Origin: an uncultured Pseudomonadota bacterium | GTDB lineage: Bacteria > Pseudomonadota > Gammaproteobacteria > Steroidobacterales > Steroidobacteraceae | NCBI GenBank assembly: GCA_946479515.1 | Contig: CAMLGF010000015.1 | Location: 5,846-69,845 of the forward strand | Length of the DNA: 64,000 bases | Reading direction: 5' to 3' | Shown here: positions 11,162 through 20,890 of the stretch, one piece after another | Layout: each line of letters opens with the position of its first letter | Position numbering within the stretch: the stretch's first letter is position 1 | The notes under the pieces: generated by a model | The model's database searches: none | The model's input: the letters and a program-made list of their open reading frames with translations, nothing else | What the model was told of the DNA's origin: nothing | Translations under genes and position numbers: made by a program

Positions 11162-12721
11162 ATGAAATCCGCACAGTGGATCCCGACCGCCGCCCTGCTC
11201 GCCGCCCTGAGCGGTTGTGGCGCTGACGAGATTTCCTCGCCCGGCAACAGCGGCAACATCACCATCAACAATCCACCCGCGGCTCCGTCCACTCCGCCGG
11301 CGCCGCCGCCGCCCTCGGCTGCCACGCCTGCTTCGGGCTGTCCGACGATTCCGGATCCGGCCGGCCTGCACGACGCCGGCACGATCAGCGGACCCACTGG
11401 TGAATATCGCGTCTGCGAGCTCCCGGTGCGCTTCACGGTGAGCACCACGCTCGAGAAATTCGCCGGCGTGCTGTACTCCATCAACGGCCGCGTCGACGTC
11501 GGCATGGACCGCGGCGCGGCACCGACCGCCGATTCGCCCGTGGTGCTCACGATTCGTCCGGGCGTGATTCTCTACGGTGCCACCGGCACGTCCTGGCTGG
11601 TCGTGAACCGCGGCAACCGCATCAATGCGGTGGGCACCGCGTCCTCGCCCGTCATTTTCACCAGCCGCGACAACGTGCTGGGCCTGGCCAACGACGATTC
11701 GCAAGGGCAGTGGGGCGGCGTGGTGCTGCTCGGCCGCGCGCCGATCACGGATTGCACCGTGGCTCCGGCCGCCACGCCCGGCACGGTGGACTGCGAGCGC
11801 CAGACCGAAGGCGCGGTGGACCCGGCGTATTTCGGCGGCGCCACCGCCGATGACAACAGCGGCACGCTCGATTACTTCCAGATCCGCTACTCCGGCTACG
11901 TGCTCTCGGGCAACAACGAGCTGCAGTCGCTGACGCTGGGCGGCGTGGGCTCGGCCACGACCATCGACCACTTCCAGTCGCACAACAGCTCCGACGACGG
12001 CTTCGAGATCTTCGGCGGCCGCGCCAGCATGCGGCACGTGGTGGTGACCGGGGCCGATGACGACAATGTCGACGCCGACACCGGCTATCAGGGCACCATC
12101 CAGTACCTGATCGCCGTGCAGAAGACCTCGGGTAATCCCGACTCGATGATCGAGCTGGATTCCGCCAACGCGCTCGAAGACAACACGCCGCGCACGCACC
12201 TGCAGCTGGCGAATTTCACGTTCGTGCACAAGAACCCGGCCACGGGCAACAACGCTGCCATGCTGTTTCGGGGCAAGGCCGACGCCACGCTGGTCAACGG
12301 CGTGGTCACGAGCCCGATGGCGTGCCTGCGTCTGAACGGCACCAACATCCTCACGGCCGATGCCGCCACGCAGAAGCTCGGACCGCCGGTGTTCGCGTCG
12401 GTGGTCATGCAGTGCGGCGCGGGTCCGTTCGTGGGTTCGGGTGGCGTGACGGCGCAGCAAGTGGCCGACGTCTTCGCCGCCGGTGCCGACAACAACTCGG
12501 CGTTCACGGCCTCGCTCAGCAATGGCTACGTGAACGGCGCCAACGAGACGGCGGCGACCGCCAGCGACCCGAAGACGTTCAATGCGGAATTCGACACCAC
12601 CGGCTACGTCGGCGCGGTCAAGGACGCGAACGACACCTGGTACGCCGGTTGGACCTGCAACTCCGCCGGCGCCACGTTCGCGACCGACAGCACGGCCTGC
12701 ACCGCCTTGCCGGCGCTTTGA
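11162..12721 (+). CDS. Secreted lipoprotein of repetitive beta structure, function unknown
   Basis: 519 residues from ATG 11162, chosen because AGGAG lies just upstream and the signal sequence begins there; an upstream in-frame start at 11099 has no such site. A lipobox (LAALSGC, Cys19) is followed by a Pro/Ser/Ala-rich linker (about residues 40-65). The body has repeated Gly/Asn/Asp-rich short strands, such as GTSWLVVNRGNRINAVGTAS and SSDDGFEIFGGRASMRHVVV, as in right-handed beta-helix surface proteins. It is 23 bp before a TonB-dependent receptor, so it may be a surface-exposed partner of that receptor, as substrate-capturing lipoproteins are in other systems. No named family is recognised and its ligand is unknown. 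Confidence 0.75.
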   Translation: MKSAQWIPTAALLAALSGCGADEISSPGNSGNITINNPPAAPSTPPAPPPPSAATPASGCPTIPDPAGLHDAGTISGPTGEYRVCELPVRFTVSTTLEKFAGVLYSINGRVDVGMDRGAAPTADSPVVLTIRPGVILYGATGTSWLVVNRGNRINAVGTASSPVIFTSRDNVLGLANDDSQGQWGGVVLLGRAPITDCTVAPAATPGTVDCERQTEGAVDPAYFGGATADDNSGTLDYFQIRYSGYVLSGNNELQSLTLGGVGSATTIDHFQSHNSSDDGFEIFGGRASMRHVVVTGADDDNVDADTGYQGTIQYLIAVQKTSGNPDSMIELDSANALEDNTPRTHLQLANFTFVHKNPATGNNAAMLFRGKADATLVNGVVTSPMACLRLNGTNILTADAATQKLGPPVFASVVMQCGAGPFVGSGGVTAQQVADVFAAGADNNSAFTASLSNGYVNGANETAATASDPKTFNAEFDTTGYVGAVKDANDTWYAGWTCNSAGATFATDSTACTALPAL

Positions 12722-12744
12722 TCGAGAGACATCGGGGAACTCAC

Positions 12745-15402
12745 ATGTCCAAACCATTCATCCGGGAACTGCTCGTTCTATCCACCGCCTTGACCGCGAA
12801 CGCCGGCGCCTGGGCGCAGGCGCCCGAGGACGCGGCCGTCACCACCGGCGCGGTCGACGGCGGCGCGGCGGATGAGGGCGTCGACGTGGAGATGCCCGGT
12901 GTCACCGTGACCGGCGTGCGCGAGCGCAACATCCAGAAGGCCACGACCGAGGTGGTATCGGTGCTCTCGGCCGACGACATCTCGCGCACCGGCGAAGGCG
13001 ACATCGCCGGTGCGCTGAGCCGGGTCACCGGCCTCAGCGTGGTGGGCAATGGCTTCGTGTTCGTGCGCGGACTGGGCGATCGCTATTCGCTGGCGCTGCT
13101 CAACGGCCTGCCGCTGCCCAGCCCCGAGCCCATGCGCCGCGCCGTGCCGCTCGACCTGTTCCCGACCAGCGTGGTGGCCTCCTCGCTGGTGCAGAAGACC
13201 TACTCGCCGAGCTTCACCGGCGAATTCGGCGGCGGCGTGATCAATCTCACCACGCTGTCCTCGCCGAAGACGCCGTTCTTCTCGATGAGCACCAGCATCA
13301 GCGGCGACACCGAGACCACGCGCAATCTCGCCTACGACTACTACGGCGGCAAGTACGACTGGACGGGCTTCGACCACGGCAACCGCGACACGCCGCCGGC
13401 ACTGGCGGCGTATTTCGCGGGCGGCCAGCGGATGAGCTCGTGTGCGGTCGACACCGGCGCCATTGCCAGTGAGTTCGTGCGGCCCGACAACGCGCTGGTG
13501 CAGCGCGTGGACAGCGCGCCCTACAACTACTCGGCCAACATGAGCGGCGGCAACGCCTGGACTCTCGGCGACGGCGACGGGCGGCTGGGGCTGATCGGCG
13601 CCGCGGGCTTCAGCAACGACTGGCGCACGCGCAACATCACCGAGCAGACGCCGGGCAGCTTCGACCTGTCGGTGGTCGACAAGGACTACCGTCGGGTGGC
13701 CACCGACAATCATGTGGTCGCCAACGGCATGCTCGGCCTTTCGTACGAGTTCGGCGCGGGCAGCAAGCTGCGTTGGACCAATGTCTACGTGCACGACACG
13801 CTCAAGCACACCAGCCTCGCCACGGGCCAGCAGAACAACCAGAAGCTGGGCGCGGACTTCCTCGAGCAGAACACCGGGTGGTACGAGCGCCAGTTGCTGA
13901 GCACGCAATTCACGGCGGACGTGAAACTCGATCCGGTGACCCTGGGCGCGCGGGCGTCGTACTCGCAGTCGCACCGCGACGCGCCCTACGAGCTCGCCAT
14001 CGGCTACATGCGCAGCAACGTCGAATCGAGCCCTTATGGCCAGTACTACGTGAACCGGCTGGACAATGGCCAGACCGGCTTCGCGAGCGCGGCCTTCTCC
14101 GATCTCGACGAGACGCTCAAGTCCGCGGGCATGGACCTGACGCTGGAATTCACGCCGGGCTTCAAGGGCACGGTCGGCTACGATTTCACCGACACGCAGC
14201 GCGATTCGGAGCGTCGCGAGTTCCAGATCGTGGCGCCATCCAGTTTCCCGAGCGGCGTGGGCATGCTGCGGCCCGACTATCTTCTCGGCCCGGCGGTCAT
14301 CGACAACTACGGCATTGGACTCATCGAGACCACCGAGACCGACCCGGCTTTCGCGGCCGAGTTGCGTACCCATGCCGGTTACCTGCAGTTCCAGGCGGCG
14401 CTCGCCGACCGGCTGGACCTGAGCTTCGGGGCGCGCTACGAGCGCGGCGAACAATCCGTGCGGCCGCTGCAGGTGTTCGACACGCTCAGCAATTCCGGCG
14501 CGTCGACCCAGCTCGAGAACGACTACGTGCTGCCGAGCGCGACGCTCACCTGGCGCCTCACCGACGCCATGCAGCTGCGTGTCAACGGTTCGAAGACCAT
14601 CGCGCGGCCCCAGTTCCGCGAGCTCATGTTCCAGAGCTATTTCGATCCGGAATCCAATCGCCGTTACCGCGGCAATCCGCTGCTCACCGACAGCGAGTTC
14701 ACCAATGCCGAGGCGCGCTTCGAGTGGTACTTTCAGCCCGAGCAGCACCTGTCGGCCGCGGCCTTCTACAAGAAGATCGACCGCCCGATCGAGGCCTTCA
14801 CCGGCTTCAACGACAACACGCCGGAGACCAGCTTCGCCAACGCGCCGCAGGCCACGCTGTATGGCGCCGAGCTCGAGTTCCAGAAGTACTTCCCGCTGGA
14901 CGCCTTGTCCGATGCGGCGTTCTTCGCCTCGCGCCGCGCGGTGGTCATCAGCAATTACACCTACACCGACTCGAAGATCGGCGTGGGCGCCAACGATACC
15001 GTGTCGGTGTTCGGCACCAGCACGCAGCCGGCGGCCAACTTCTTCCGCGACGGCAGCCAGCTCACCGGCCAGTCCAACCACCTGGTGAACCTGCAGCTCG
15101 GGCTCGAGCAGAGCGGCCGTCTGTCGCAGCAGACCGTGCTGCTGTCATACGCCAGCGACCGCGTGACCAGCCGCGGCGCCGCCGGCCTGCCCGACATCTA
15201 CGAATCCCCCGGGCTGCGCGTCGACGTGGTGTTGCGCCAGGGGCTCACGTTCTTCCAGCAGGACTTCGAGGCCAAGCTCGAGGCGCGCAACCTGTTCGGC
15301 AGGGGCTACCGGGAATTCCAGGAACGCGGCGACAATATCGTGTACTACAACAAGTACGACGTCGGTACGTCGTTCGCGGCGTCGATCTCCGTGAACTTCT
15401 GA
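12745..15402 (+). CDS. TonB-dependent outer-membrane receptor
   Basis: 885 residues from ATG 12745 (GGGGAAC upstream). The frame is open much further upstream inside the lipoprotein gene, but the signal peptide (about residues 1-25, GAWAQA) fixes this start. A TonB-box-like GVTVTGVRE (residues 52-60) is followed by a plug with NGFVFVRGLGDRYSLALLNG and GEFGGGVINL. The barrel ends in SISVNF. The plug is of the type that begins KATTEVVSVLSADDISRTGEGDIAGAL, seen in receptors paired with a secreted partner. The upstream lipoprotein gene is in the same operon. The substrate is unknown. Confidence 0.92.
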   Translation: MSKPFIRELLVLSTALTANAGAWAQAPEDAAVTTGAVDGGAADEGVDVEMPGVTVTGVRERNIQKATTEVVSVLSADDISRTGEGDIAGALSRVTGLSVVGNGFVFVRGLGDRYSLALLNGLPLPSPEPMRRAVPLDLFPTSVVASSLVQKTYSPSFTGEFGGGVINLTTLSSPKTPFFSMSTSISGDTETTRNLAYDYYGGKYDWTGFDHGNRDTPPALAAYFAGGQRMSSCAVDTGAIASEFVRPDNALVQRVDSAPYNYSANMSGGNAWTLGDGDGRLGLIGAAGFSNDWRTRNITEQTPGSFDLSVVDKDYRRVATDNHVVANGMLGLSYEFGAGSKLRWTNVYVHDTLKHTSLATGQQNNQKLGADFLEQNTGWYERQLLSTQFTADVKLDPVTLGARASYSQSHRDAPYELAIGYMRSNVESSPYGQYYVNRLDNGQTGFASAAFSDLDETLKSAGMDLTLEFTPGFKGTVGYDFTDTQRDSERREFQIVAPSSFPSGVGMLRPDYLLGPAVIDNYGIGLIETTETDPAFAAELRTHAGYLQFQAALADRLDLSFGARYERGEQSVRPLQVFDTLSNSGASTQLENDYVLPSATLTWRLTDAMQLRVNGSKTIARPQFRELMFQSYFDPESNRRYRGNPLLTDSEFTNAEARFEWYFQPEQHLSAAAFYKKIDRPIEAFTGFNDNTPETSFANAPQATLYGAELEFQKYFPLDALSDAAFFASRRAVVISNYTYTDSKIGVGANDTVSVFGTSTQPAANFFRDGSQLTGQSNHLVNLQLGLEQSGRLSQQTVLLSYASDRVTSRGAAGLPDIYESPGLRVDVVLRQGLTFFQQDFEAKLEARNLFGRGYREFQERGDNIVYYNKYDVGTSFAASISVNF

Positions 15403-15421
15403 AGCGGCGCTGCAGGCTCGC

Positions 15422-15452
15422 GAGCGGGGTGCGACCGGTGTCGCCCCCGCTC
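15422..15452. terminator. Bidirectional hairpin between convergent genes
   Basis: Left arm 15422-15435 (GAGCGGGG, one bulged T, GCGAC) pairs with GTCGCCCCCGCTC (15440-15452) around the loop CGGT. It lies between the ends of the TonB receptor (15402) and the GAF-PAS gene (15476) and can serve both. No T-run follows. Confidence 0.5.
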
Positions 15453-15475
15453 ACCGGGGCTCGCCACTGCGGCGA

Positions 15476-17005
15476 TCAGGCGCAAGATGCGGCCGCGGGC
15501 GGCTTCTCGAGGTCGGTGCACGAGCCCACCCACTCGCGGACCGTGCCGTCGTCCTGGCGGATGGGCGTGGCGCGGATCAGGCAGTGCCGGTAATCCCCGG
15601 CGGCGGCGGACCAGAGTCGGGCGCGGCACTCGAAACCGCTGGCCTCGAAACAGGCCGCCGCCCACGTGGCCTGCACGATGCCGCGATCCTCGGCGTGGAA
15701 GGCGTCCATCCAACCGTGACCCGAATGCTGGTCCCAGGTCTGGCCCGTGAAATTCTCCCAGGCCAGTTGCAGCTCGGCGAAGGCACCATCGGCGCGCGCC
15801 TGCCAGGGCACGTCGGTGAGCAGTTGCGTGAGGATGCGCAGCCGCTCTTCGCGCCGGCGCGCCTCCTCGTCCTGGGTCTTGCGTTCGATGAGGTCCGCGG
15901 CGAGCCGCGCGAGAATGTCGAGTTGCCGCAGTTCGCGCTCGAGAGGCACGTGCGGTTCCTTCCAGTGGGTGCTGATCATTCCGACCAGATCGCCGCTGCG
16001 TGACAGCAGTGGAGTGGATTGCGCCGCGAAGATGCCGGCCTGGAGCATTTCCGCCTGATCTCGGCTGCCGGCCATGAACGCCGTATTGGCCACGTCGGCG
16101 GCGATCACGCGCTCGCGCCGGCCGAGCGCAATTCCACAGGTGGTGGTGGAGCCTGCCCGCACCCACGCCCAGAGCCTGGCCGCTTCCGGCGAGAAGCCGC
16201 GGTGCCCGAGCAGTTTGAGCTCGCCGTGCGCGCCCAGGTGCGGGTAGTACTGCTGCATGCTGCCGAAATCCGCGCGCATGATGGCGACGGCGGAGTCGAT
16301 CAGCTTCTCGTACAGCGATTCGATGTCGGCCTCCTGCGCCATTTCCAGGCTGAGCTGCTGCAGCAGGCGCGTCGCCGCCAGTTCCTCGGCGAGCCGCGCC
16401 TCGCGTTCGCGCAGCTGCTGGTCGGTGCGGTTGCGCTGGATGGCGAAGGCGAGCTGGCGGGCGATCACCAGGCTCACCGACAGGTCGTCCCGGCTGAACG
16501 CGTAGGGCTCACGGAAATACGCCATGAACTTGCCGATGACCGCGCCGTCTGAGACCAGGGGAATGAAGGCCACGGCCTGGATGTCCTCGGCGAGCACGGT
16601 GGCCTTGAGCGCGGGCGGCAGGTCGGAGCGCGCGATGTCGGCGATGTCGATCGGCGCGGCATCGGCGTCGCCCGGCTGCCACGGCGAATGACCGGTCACC
16701 GCCGCGCGATACTCGGCGGACAAGCCGCGCGAGGCGACGAACTGCATGATGCCCTCGGCATCGAACAACAGGATGGCCGAGCGGTCGCAGTTGAGCGCCG
16801 ACTCGATCGCATCCATCGCCGCCTGGTAGGTTTCGTCGAGCGAGGCCGCGCGATGCAGTTGTTCGCTCAGCAGGTACAGCGCATCGCGTTGCCGGCTGGC
16901 GGCGGCAACTTCGCTGAGAGGAATTGCGGGGCGGGGCGGCCGCTGCACAGGATTGCCAGTGGTGCCGCTCGCCCCGAGCACGGAAACCTTGACGCCCTGA
17001 GACAT
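15476..17005 (-). CDS. GAF-GAF-PAS sensor protein without an output domain
   Basis: 509 residues from ATG 17005 (AGAGG upstream); the frame is open further back but only as antisense to the protease gene. A first GAF domain (about residues 55-190) is joined by a charged helix (about 190-215, coiled-coil-like) to a second GAF domain (about 225-375, with STTTCGIALGRRERVIAADV). A PAS domain follows (about 400-500, with FTGQTW, HAEDR and GTVREWVGSCTDLE). The protein ends right after the PAS fold; no histidine kinase, GGDEF, EAL or phosphatase follows, which is unusual. It may sense a small ligand and act through a partner, or be a shortened kinase. The divergent neighbour is a membrane-anchored HtrA-like protease. 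Confidence 0.8.
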   Translation of the reverse strand: MSQGVKVSVLGASGTTGNPVQRPPRPAIPLSEVAAASRQRDALYLLSEQLHRAASLDETYQAAMDAIESALNCDRSAILLFDAEGIMQFVASRGLSAEYRAAVTGHSPWQPGDADAAPIDIADIARSDLPPALKATVLAEDIQAVAFIPLVSDGAVIGKFMAYFREPYAFSRDDLSVSLVIARQLAFAIQRNRTDQQLREREARLAEELAATRLLQQLSLEMAQEADIESLYEKLIDSAVAIMRADFGSMQQYYPHLGAHGELKLLGHRGFSPEAARLWAWVRAGSTTTCGIALGRRERVIAADVANTAFMAGSRDQAEMLQAGIFAAQSTPLLSRSGDLVGMISTHWKEPHVPLERELRQLDILARLAADLIERKTQDEEARRREERLRILTQLLTDVPWQARADGAFAELQLAWENFTGQTWDQHSGHGWMDAFHAEDRGIVQATWAAACFEASGFECRARLWSAAAGDYRHCLIRATPIRQDDGTVREWVGSCTDLEKPPAAASCA

Positions 17006-17089
17006 GGAGACCTCTCGGCCGAAGGCCTTATATAGGCGGCCAAGTGTAAGGTTTGGAGCCGAATCGTTGCTGTAGGATTGAGCCGACTC

Positions 17090-18181
17090 ATGGTATCTCG
17101 CAAACGACTCACCACATTGTTGCTGTTGTGCGGCGCTCTCACGGGTGCCGCGCTCTGGGAATTCGTTTCCTCGCAGCGTGCCGAAGCGGCGCCGCGGCCG
17201 ATCACGCCGCGCGGCGAGCTCACCGCCGAAGAGCGATCGAACATCGAGGTGTTCGAGACCTGGAAGGGCTCGGTGGTCTACATCTCCACCAGCGAGCACG
17301 TGGTGGATTTCTGGACGCGCAATGTCATGACCGTGCCGCGCGGCACCGGCTCGGGTTTCGTCTGGGATGACCAGGGCCACATCGTCACGAACGTGCACGT
17401 GATCGCCGGCGCGGCCGAGGCCACGGTGAAGCTCGCCGACGGCCGCGACTACGCGGCGACGCTGGTGGGCGCGAGCCCCGCGCACGACATCGCCGTGCTC
17501 AAGATCGCGCCCAAGGGCAAGCCGCTGGTGCCCGTGGCGGTCGGCACCAGCCACGACCTGCGCGTGGGCCAGAAGGTGTTCGCCATCGGCAATCCCTTCG
17601 GCCTCGACTGGACGCTGACCACCGGCATCGTCTCCGCTCTGGATCGCTCGCTCGACAGCGAGAGCGGCGGCGTCATCCGCCACCTCGTGCAGACCGACGC
17701 CGCGATCAATCCGGGCAATTCCGGCGGGCCGCTGCTCGACAGCGCGGGTCGCCTGATCGGCGTCAACACGGCTATCTACAGCCCCTCCGGCGCGAGCGCC
17801 GGCGTCGGCTTCGCCGTGCCGGTGGACACGGTGAATCGCGTCGTGCCGCAGCTCATCGCGCGCGGCCACTACACCCTGCCGACGCTGGACATCGAATCCG
17901 ACGACATGCTGAGCCGTGCCGTGGCGCGCGAGCTGGGCGTGGAAGGGGTGGCGGTATTGCGTGGCCAGGCGCCGTTCCGCGGCGCCCGCCTGGGGGCGCG
18001 CAATCTGGTGGTGCCCGGTGACGTCATCCTCGAGGTGGAGGGCAAACAGGTGCTGAGCTCGGCGCAGCTCGCCGCCATCCTCGACGACTACAAGGTGGGC
18101 GATCAGGTGCGCGTGCAGGTGTGGCGCGACGGCAAGCGACTGCAGCTGGTCGCGCGCCTGAGAGCTGGAGAAGGTGAATGA
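17090..18181 (+). CDS. HtrA/DegS-like membrane-anchored S1C serine protease with PDZ domain
   Basis: 363 residues from ATG 17090; a TTG at 17078 in the same frame is a possible earlier start. An N-terminal membrane anchor (LTTLLLLCGALTGAALWEF) is followed by a trypsin-like domain with the complete triad H103 (NVHVIAG), D133 (HDIAVLKI) and S211 (GNSGGPLL). A single C-terminal PDZ domain covers about residues 260-360. One PDZ domain and an uncleaved anchor are DegS-like features. The role is periplasmic protein quality control or regulated proteolysis. The next gene overlaps by four bases. Confidence 0.92.
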   Translation: MVSRKRLTTLLLLCGALTGAALWEFVSSQRAEAAPRPITPRGELTAEERSNIEVFETWKGSVVYISTSEHVVDFWTRNVMTVPRGTGSGFVWDDQGHIVTNVHVIAGAAEATVKLADGRDYAATLVGASPAHDIAVLKIAPKGKPLVPVAVGTSHDLRVGQKVFAIGNPFGLDWTLTTGIVSALDRSLDSESGGVIRHLVQTDAAINPGNSGGPLLDSAGRLIGVNTAIYSPSGASAGVGFAVPVDTVNRVVPQLIARGHYTLPTLDIESDDMLSRAVARELGVEGVAVLRGQAPFRGARLGARNLVVPGDVILEVEGKQVLSSAQLAAILDDYKVGDQVRVQVWRDGKRLQLVARLRAGEGE

Positions 18182-18741
18182 AAATTGTCAGCGGCTGGCG
18201 ATTCGCGGCATTCGGGATGCTGTGCGCGTGGCGTGGGGCGCTGGCCGCGGAACCGCAGATGTCGGCGGCCGAGTGCGAAGTCTGGGAGCAGGAGCGCAGC
18301 TTCGCGCAGACGGTGGCGCGACACGATGCGGCGGCCTTCGCCGCGCACCTTCACGAGGGCGCGGTGTTCGGCGCCGCCTCCGAGCAGCCGCAGCGGGGCC
18401 GAGAACAGATCGTCGCCGCCTGGCGCGACATCATCGAAGGCAAGGACGTGACACTCGAGTGGCGCCCTCAGTTCGTATCGATCGGTGCCGGCGCGGAAGT
18501 CGCCATGAGCCGCGGGCCGTTCGTGCTCACGCGCCGCGACGCCGCCGGCGTGCCGCGTTATCTCATCGGCAGCTTCGTCTCGGTGTGGGTGCGCAAGGAC
18601 GCGGCGTCGCCCTGGCGGGTGTTGCTGGACGGCGGCGGTCCGCCGCCCGCCGCGGTGACGGAGGAAGAGGCTCGCCGCCATCTGCAGACCGCGCCGGCGC
18701 AGTGCCCGGCGCGCGATCCCGCACCGGACTCGCACACATGA
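18178..18741 (+). CDS. Secreted SnoaL/DUF4440-like (NTF2-fold) protein
   Basis: 187 residues, with the ATG overlapping the protease stop (ATGA). A signal peptide (about residues 1-24, ending GALAAEP) precedes an NTF2-like fold of the DUF4440 kind: EQERSFAQTVARHDAAAFAAHLHEGAVFG at the start and GSFVSVWVRKDAASPWRVLLDGG at the end. The function is unknown. Its coupling to the HtrA-like gene suggests a periplasmic partner or substrate of that protease. It overlaps the Tag gene by four bases, so three genes are read as one unit. Confidence 0.72.
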   Translation: MKIVSGWRFAAFGMLCAWRGALAAEPQMSAAECEVWEQERSFAQTVARHDAAAFAAHLHEGAVFGAASEQPQRGREQIVAAWRDIIEGKDVTLEWRPQFVSIGAGAEVAMSRGPFVLTRRDAAGVPRYLIGSFVSVWVRKDAASPWRVLLDGGGPPPAAVTEEEARRHLQTAPAQCPARDPAPDSHT

Positions 18742-19340
18742 AGACGCTGCGCTTCGCCGACGGCCGTACACGCTGCCACTGGTGCGCCGCCACGGCTGAA
18801 TACGTCGCCTATCACGACAGCGAGTGGGGCTTCCCGGTCGACGACGATCGACGCCTGTTCGAGAAACTCAGCCTCGAGGGCTTTCAGTCGGGTTTGAGCT
18901 GGCGGACCATCCTCATGAAGCGCGACAACTTTCGCGCGGCATTCCGGAATTTCGATTTCGAGCGCGTGGCGCGTTTCACCGCGCGCGACGTCACGCGCCT
19001 GCTGAAGGACGCCGGCATCGTGCGCCATCGCGGCAAGATCGAAGCGGTGATCAACAATGCGCGCCGCGCGCGCGAACTGGTGGCGAGCGAAGGCTCGCTG
19101 GCGGCGTTCATCTGGCGATTTGCGCCGCCGGCGAGTTCGGCCGAGCCGCAGTGGCAATCCACGTCGCCGCAGGCCGTTGCGCTTTCGAAGGACCTCAAGA
19201 AGCGCGGCTGGAAATTCGTCGGCCCCACGACGGTGTACGCGTTCATGCAGGCCATGGGCATGGTGAACGATCATGCCGCAGGCTGTGAGATACGCGCGCG
19301 CGCGGAACGTGCGCGCCGCAAATTTGCGCGCCCCGCGTAG
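18738..19340 (+). CDS. tag: DNA-3-methyladenine glycosylase I (Tag)
   Basis: 200 residues from ATG 18738. The enzyme removes 3-methyladenine from alkylated DNA in base-excision repair. It keeps the zinc ligands known from E. coli Tag: C13 (RCHWC), H26 (YHDSEWG), H179 and C183 (NDHAAGC). The Tag blocks LEGFQSGLSWRTIL and GWKFVGPTTVYAFMQAMGMVNDH are intact. Length is close to the family norm (about 190). It is the last gene of a tightly overlapping unit with the protease and the NTF2-like gene. Confidence 0.95.
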   Translation: MKTLRFADGRTRCHWCAATAEYVAYHDSEWGFPVDDDRRLFEKLSLEGFQSGLSWRTILMKRDNFRAAFRNFDFERVARFTARDVTRLLKDAGIVRHRGKIEAVINNARRARELVASEGSLAAFIWRFAPPASSAEPQWQSTSPQAVALSKDLKKRGWKFVGPTTVYAFMQAMGMVNDHAAGCEIRARAERARRKFARPA

Positions 19341-19409
19341 CGGCAATCTGACAGGCGGCATCAGGTCAACGGCCTGCACATCGGCGCGCGTTCGGTGCAG
19401 AATGCGCGG

Positions 19410-20756
19410 ATGCCAGAAGGAACCTTGTTCGGCGTCGATCTGAAGACCTGGATCACCGGTGGCGCCATCGTCGTGCTCGTGGCCATCGCGCACCTCGCGC
19501 TCAAGTGGTGGGCGCGGCGCCGCCAGCGCACCCATCAGGACAAACCGCTCGCCCCCGGGGAATCACCGAAGGCGCGGTACTGGATCGCTCGCGGCCTCAG
19601 CGACGCCGTGCCGCCCATCGCCTTCCTGTTGTGGTTGCACGGCCTCGGCATCGCGCTCGGCACGCTGCTCGCGGATTATCCGGATGCGACCTGGGCGGCG
19701 CGCGGCGCCGAACTGCTCGACTGGTTGCGCGGCGTGGGCACGCTGCTCGGCCTCGCCTGGCTGCTGGCGCGCGTGGCGCGCACGCTCGAAGCCCTGCTCA
19801 CGTCCTTCTCCTCGCGCACCCAGGCGAGCTGGGACGACGTGCTGCTGCCATTCGCGGGCCGTGCGCTGCGCATGGTGCTGCCCATCATGGCGCTGATCCT
19901 CGGCACGCCGGCGCTGAAAGTCACGGAGGGTACCAAGCAAGTCATCCAGGAAGCGGTGAGTCTCGCGCTCATCGGCACCATCGGCTTCATCCTCGTGCAG
20001 TTCGTGAATGCCTTCGCGCAGCTGCTGCTCTCGCGCTACCGCCTGGACGTGGAGGACAATCGCCTCGCGCGGGGCGTGTACACGCAGGTGACGGTGCTCA
20101 AGAAGATCGCCATCGGCGTCATCGCGGTGTTCGCCATCGCCTCCATGCTCATGGTCTTCCAGCCCGTGCGCCAGCTCGGCACGGCGATGATCGCCTCTGC
20201 CGGCGTTGCCGGCATCATCGTCGGTTTCGCGGCGCAGAAGAGCCTGGGCACGCTGCTTGCGGGCTTCCAGATCGCGATGACGCAGCCCATCCGCATCGAC
20301 GACGTGGTGATCGTGGAGGGCGAGTGGGGTCGCATCGAGGAGATCACGCTGACCTACGTGGTGGTTCGCATCTGGGATCTGCGACGCCTGGTAGTACCCA
20401 TCACCTATTTCATCGAGAAACCGTTCCAGAACTGGACGCGCGTGTCGTCGGACATCCTTGGCACGGTGTTCCTGTACGTCGACTACACGGTGCCGGTGCC
20501 GGCCGTGCGCCAGGAACTCACGCGCCTGCTGGAAGCCTCGGCGCTCTGGGATCGCAAGGTGAACGTGCTGCAGGTCACCGACGCCAAGGAGCAGACTCTC
20601 GAGCTGCGCGCGCTCATGAGCGCAAGCGACGCCGGCAAGGCGTTCGATCTGCGCTGCGACGTGCGCGAGAAACTCGTGGCGTTCATCCAGAAGAACTATC
20701 CGGAAAGCCTGCCGCGCGTGCGCGCCACGCTCGATCCGGCGCCGAGCGCTGGCTAG
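19410..20756 (+). CDS. Small-conductance mechanosensitive channel, MscS family
   Basis: 448 residues from ATG 19410; a GTG at 19395 is an alternative. Several N-terminal membrane helices precede the MscS core. The pore helix is GTAMIASAGVAGIIVGFAAQ, followed by the beta domain with QPIRIDDVVIVEGEWGRIEEITLTYVVVR and a C-terminal alpha/beta domain. Length and the extra N-terminal helices resemble YbdG/MscM-type members. It should release solutes from the cytoplasm after hypo-osmotic shock. Confidence 0.93.
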   Translation: MPEGTLFGVDLKTWITGGAIVVLVAIAHLALKWWARRRQRTHQDKPLAPGESPKARYWIARGLSDAVPPIAFLLWLHGLGIALGTLLADYPDATWAARGAELLDWLRGVGTLLGLAWLLARVARTLEALLTSFSSRTQASWDDVLLPFAGRALRMVLPIMALILGTPALKVTEGTKQVIQEAVSLALIGTIGFILVQFVNAFAQLLLSRYRLDVEDNRLARGVYTQVTVLKKIAIGVIAVFAIASMLMVFQPVRQLGTAMIASAGVAGIIVGFAAQKSLGTLLAGFQIAMTQPIRIDDVVIVEGEWGRIEEITLTYVVVRIWDLRRLVVPITYFIEKPFQNWTRVSSDILGTVFLYVDYTVPVPAVRQELTRLLEASALWDRKVNVLQVTDAKEQTLELRALMSASDAGKAFDLRCDVREKLVAFIQKNYPESLPRVRATLDPAPSAG

Positions 20757-20890
20757 CACGAGGTTTTCCGGATCCGCTCGCGGGTCGCGGTCGCGCCGCG
20801 CCGGTGCGCGGCCAGGTTGCGTAGCGCACCGGGCGGCCGGATAGTACGGGCCTGCACCGCATCCCTTCACGCTCTCTCCAGGAGGAGACA

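Noticed and set aside
12778..15081. 767-codon antisense ORF inside the second TonB receptor
   Set aside because: High GC keeps antisense frames open; its sequence is His/Arg/Val-rich shadow of the receptor gene.
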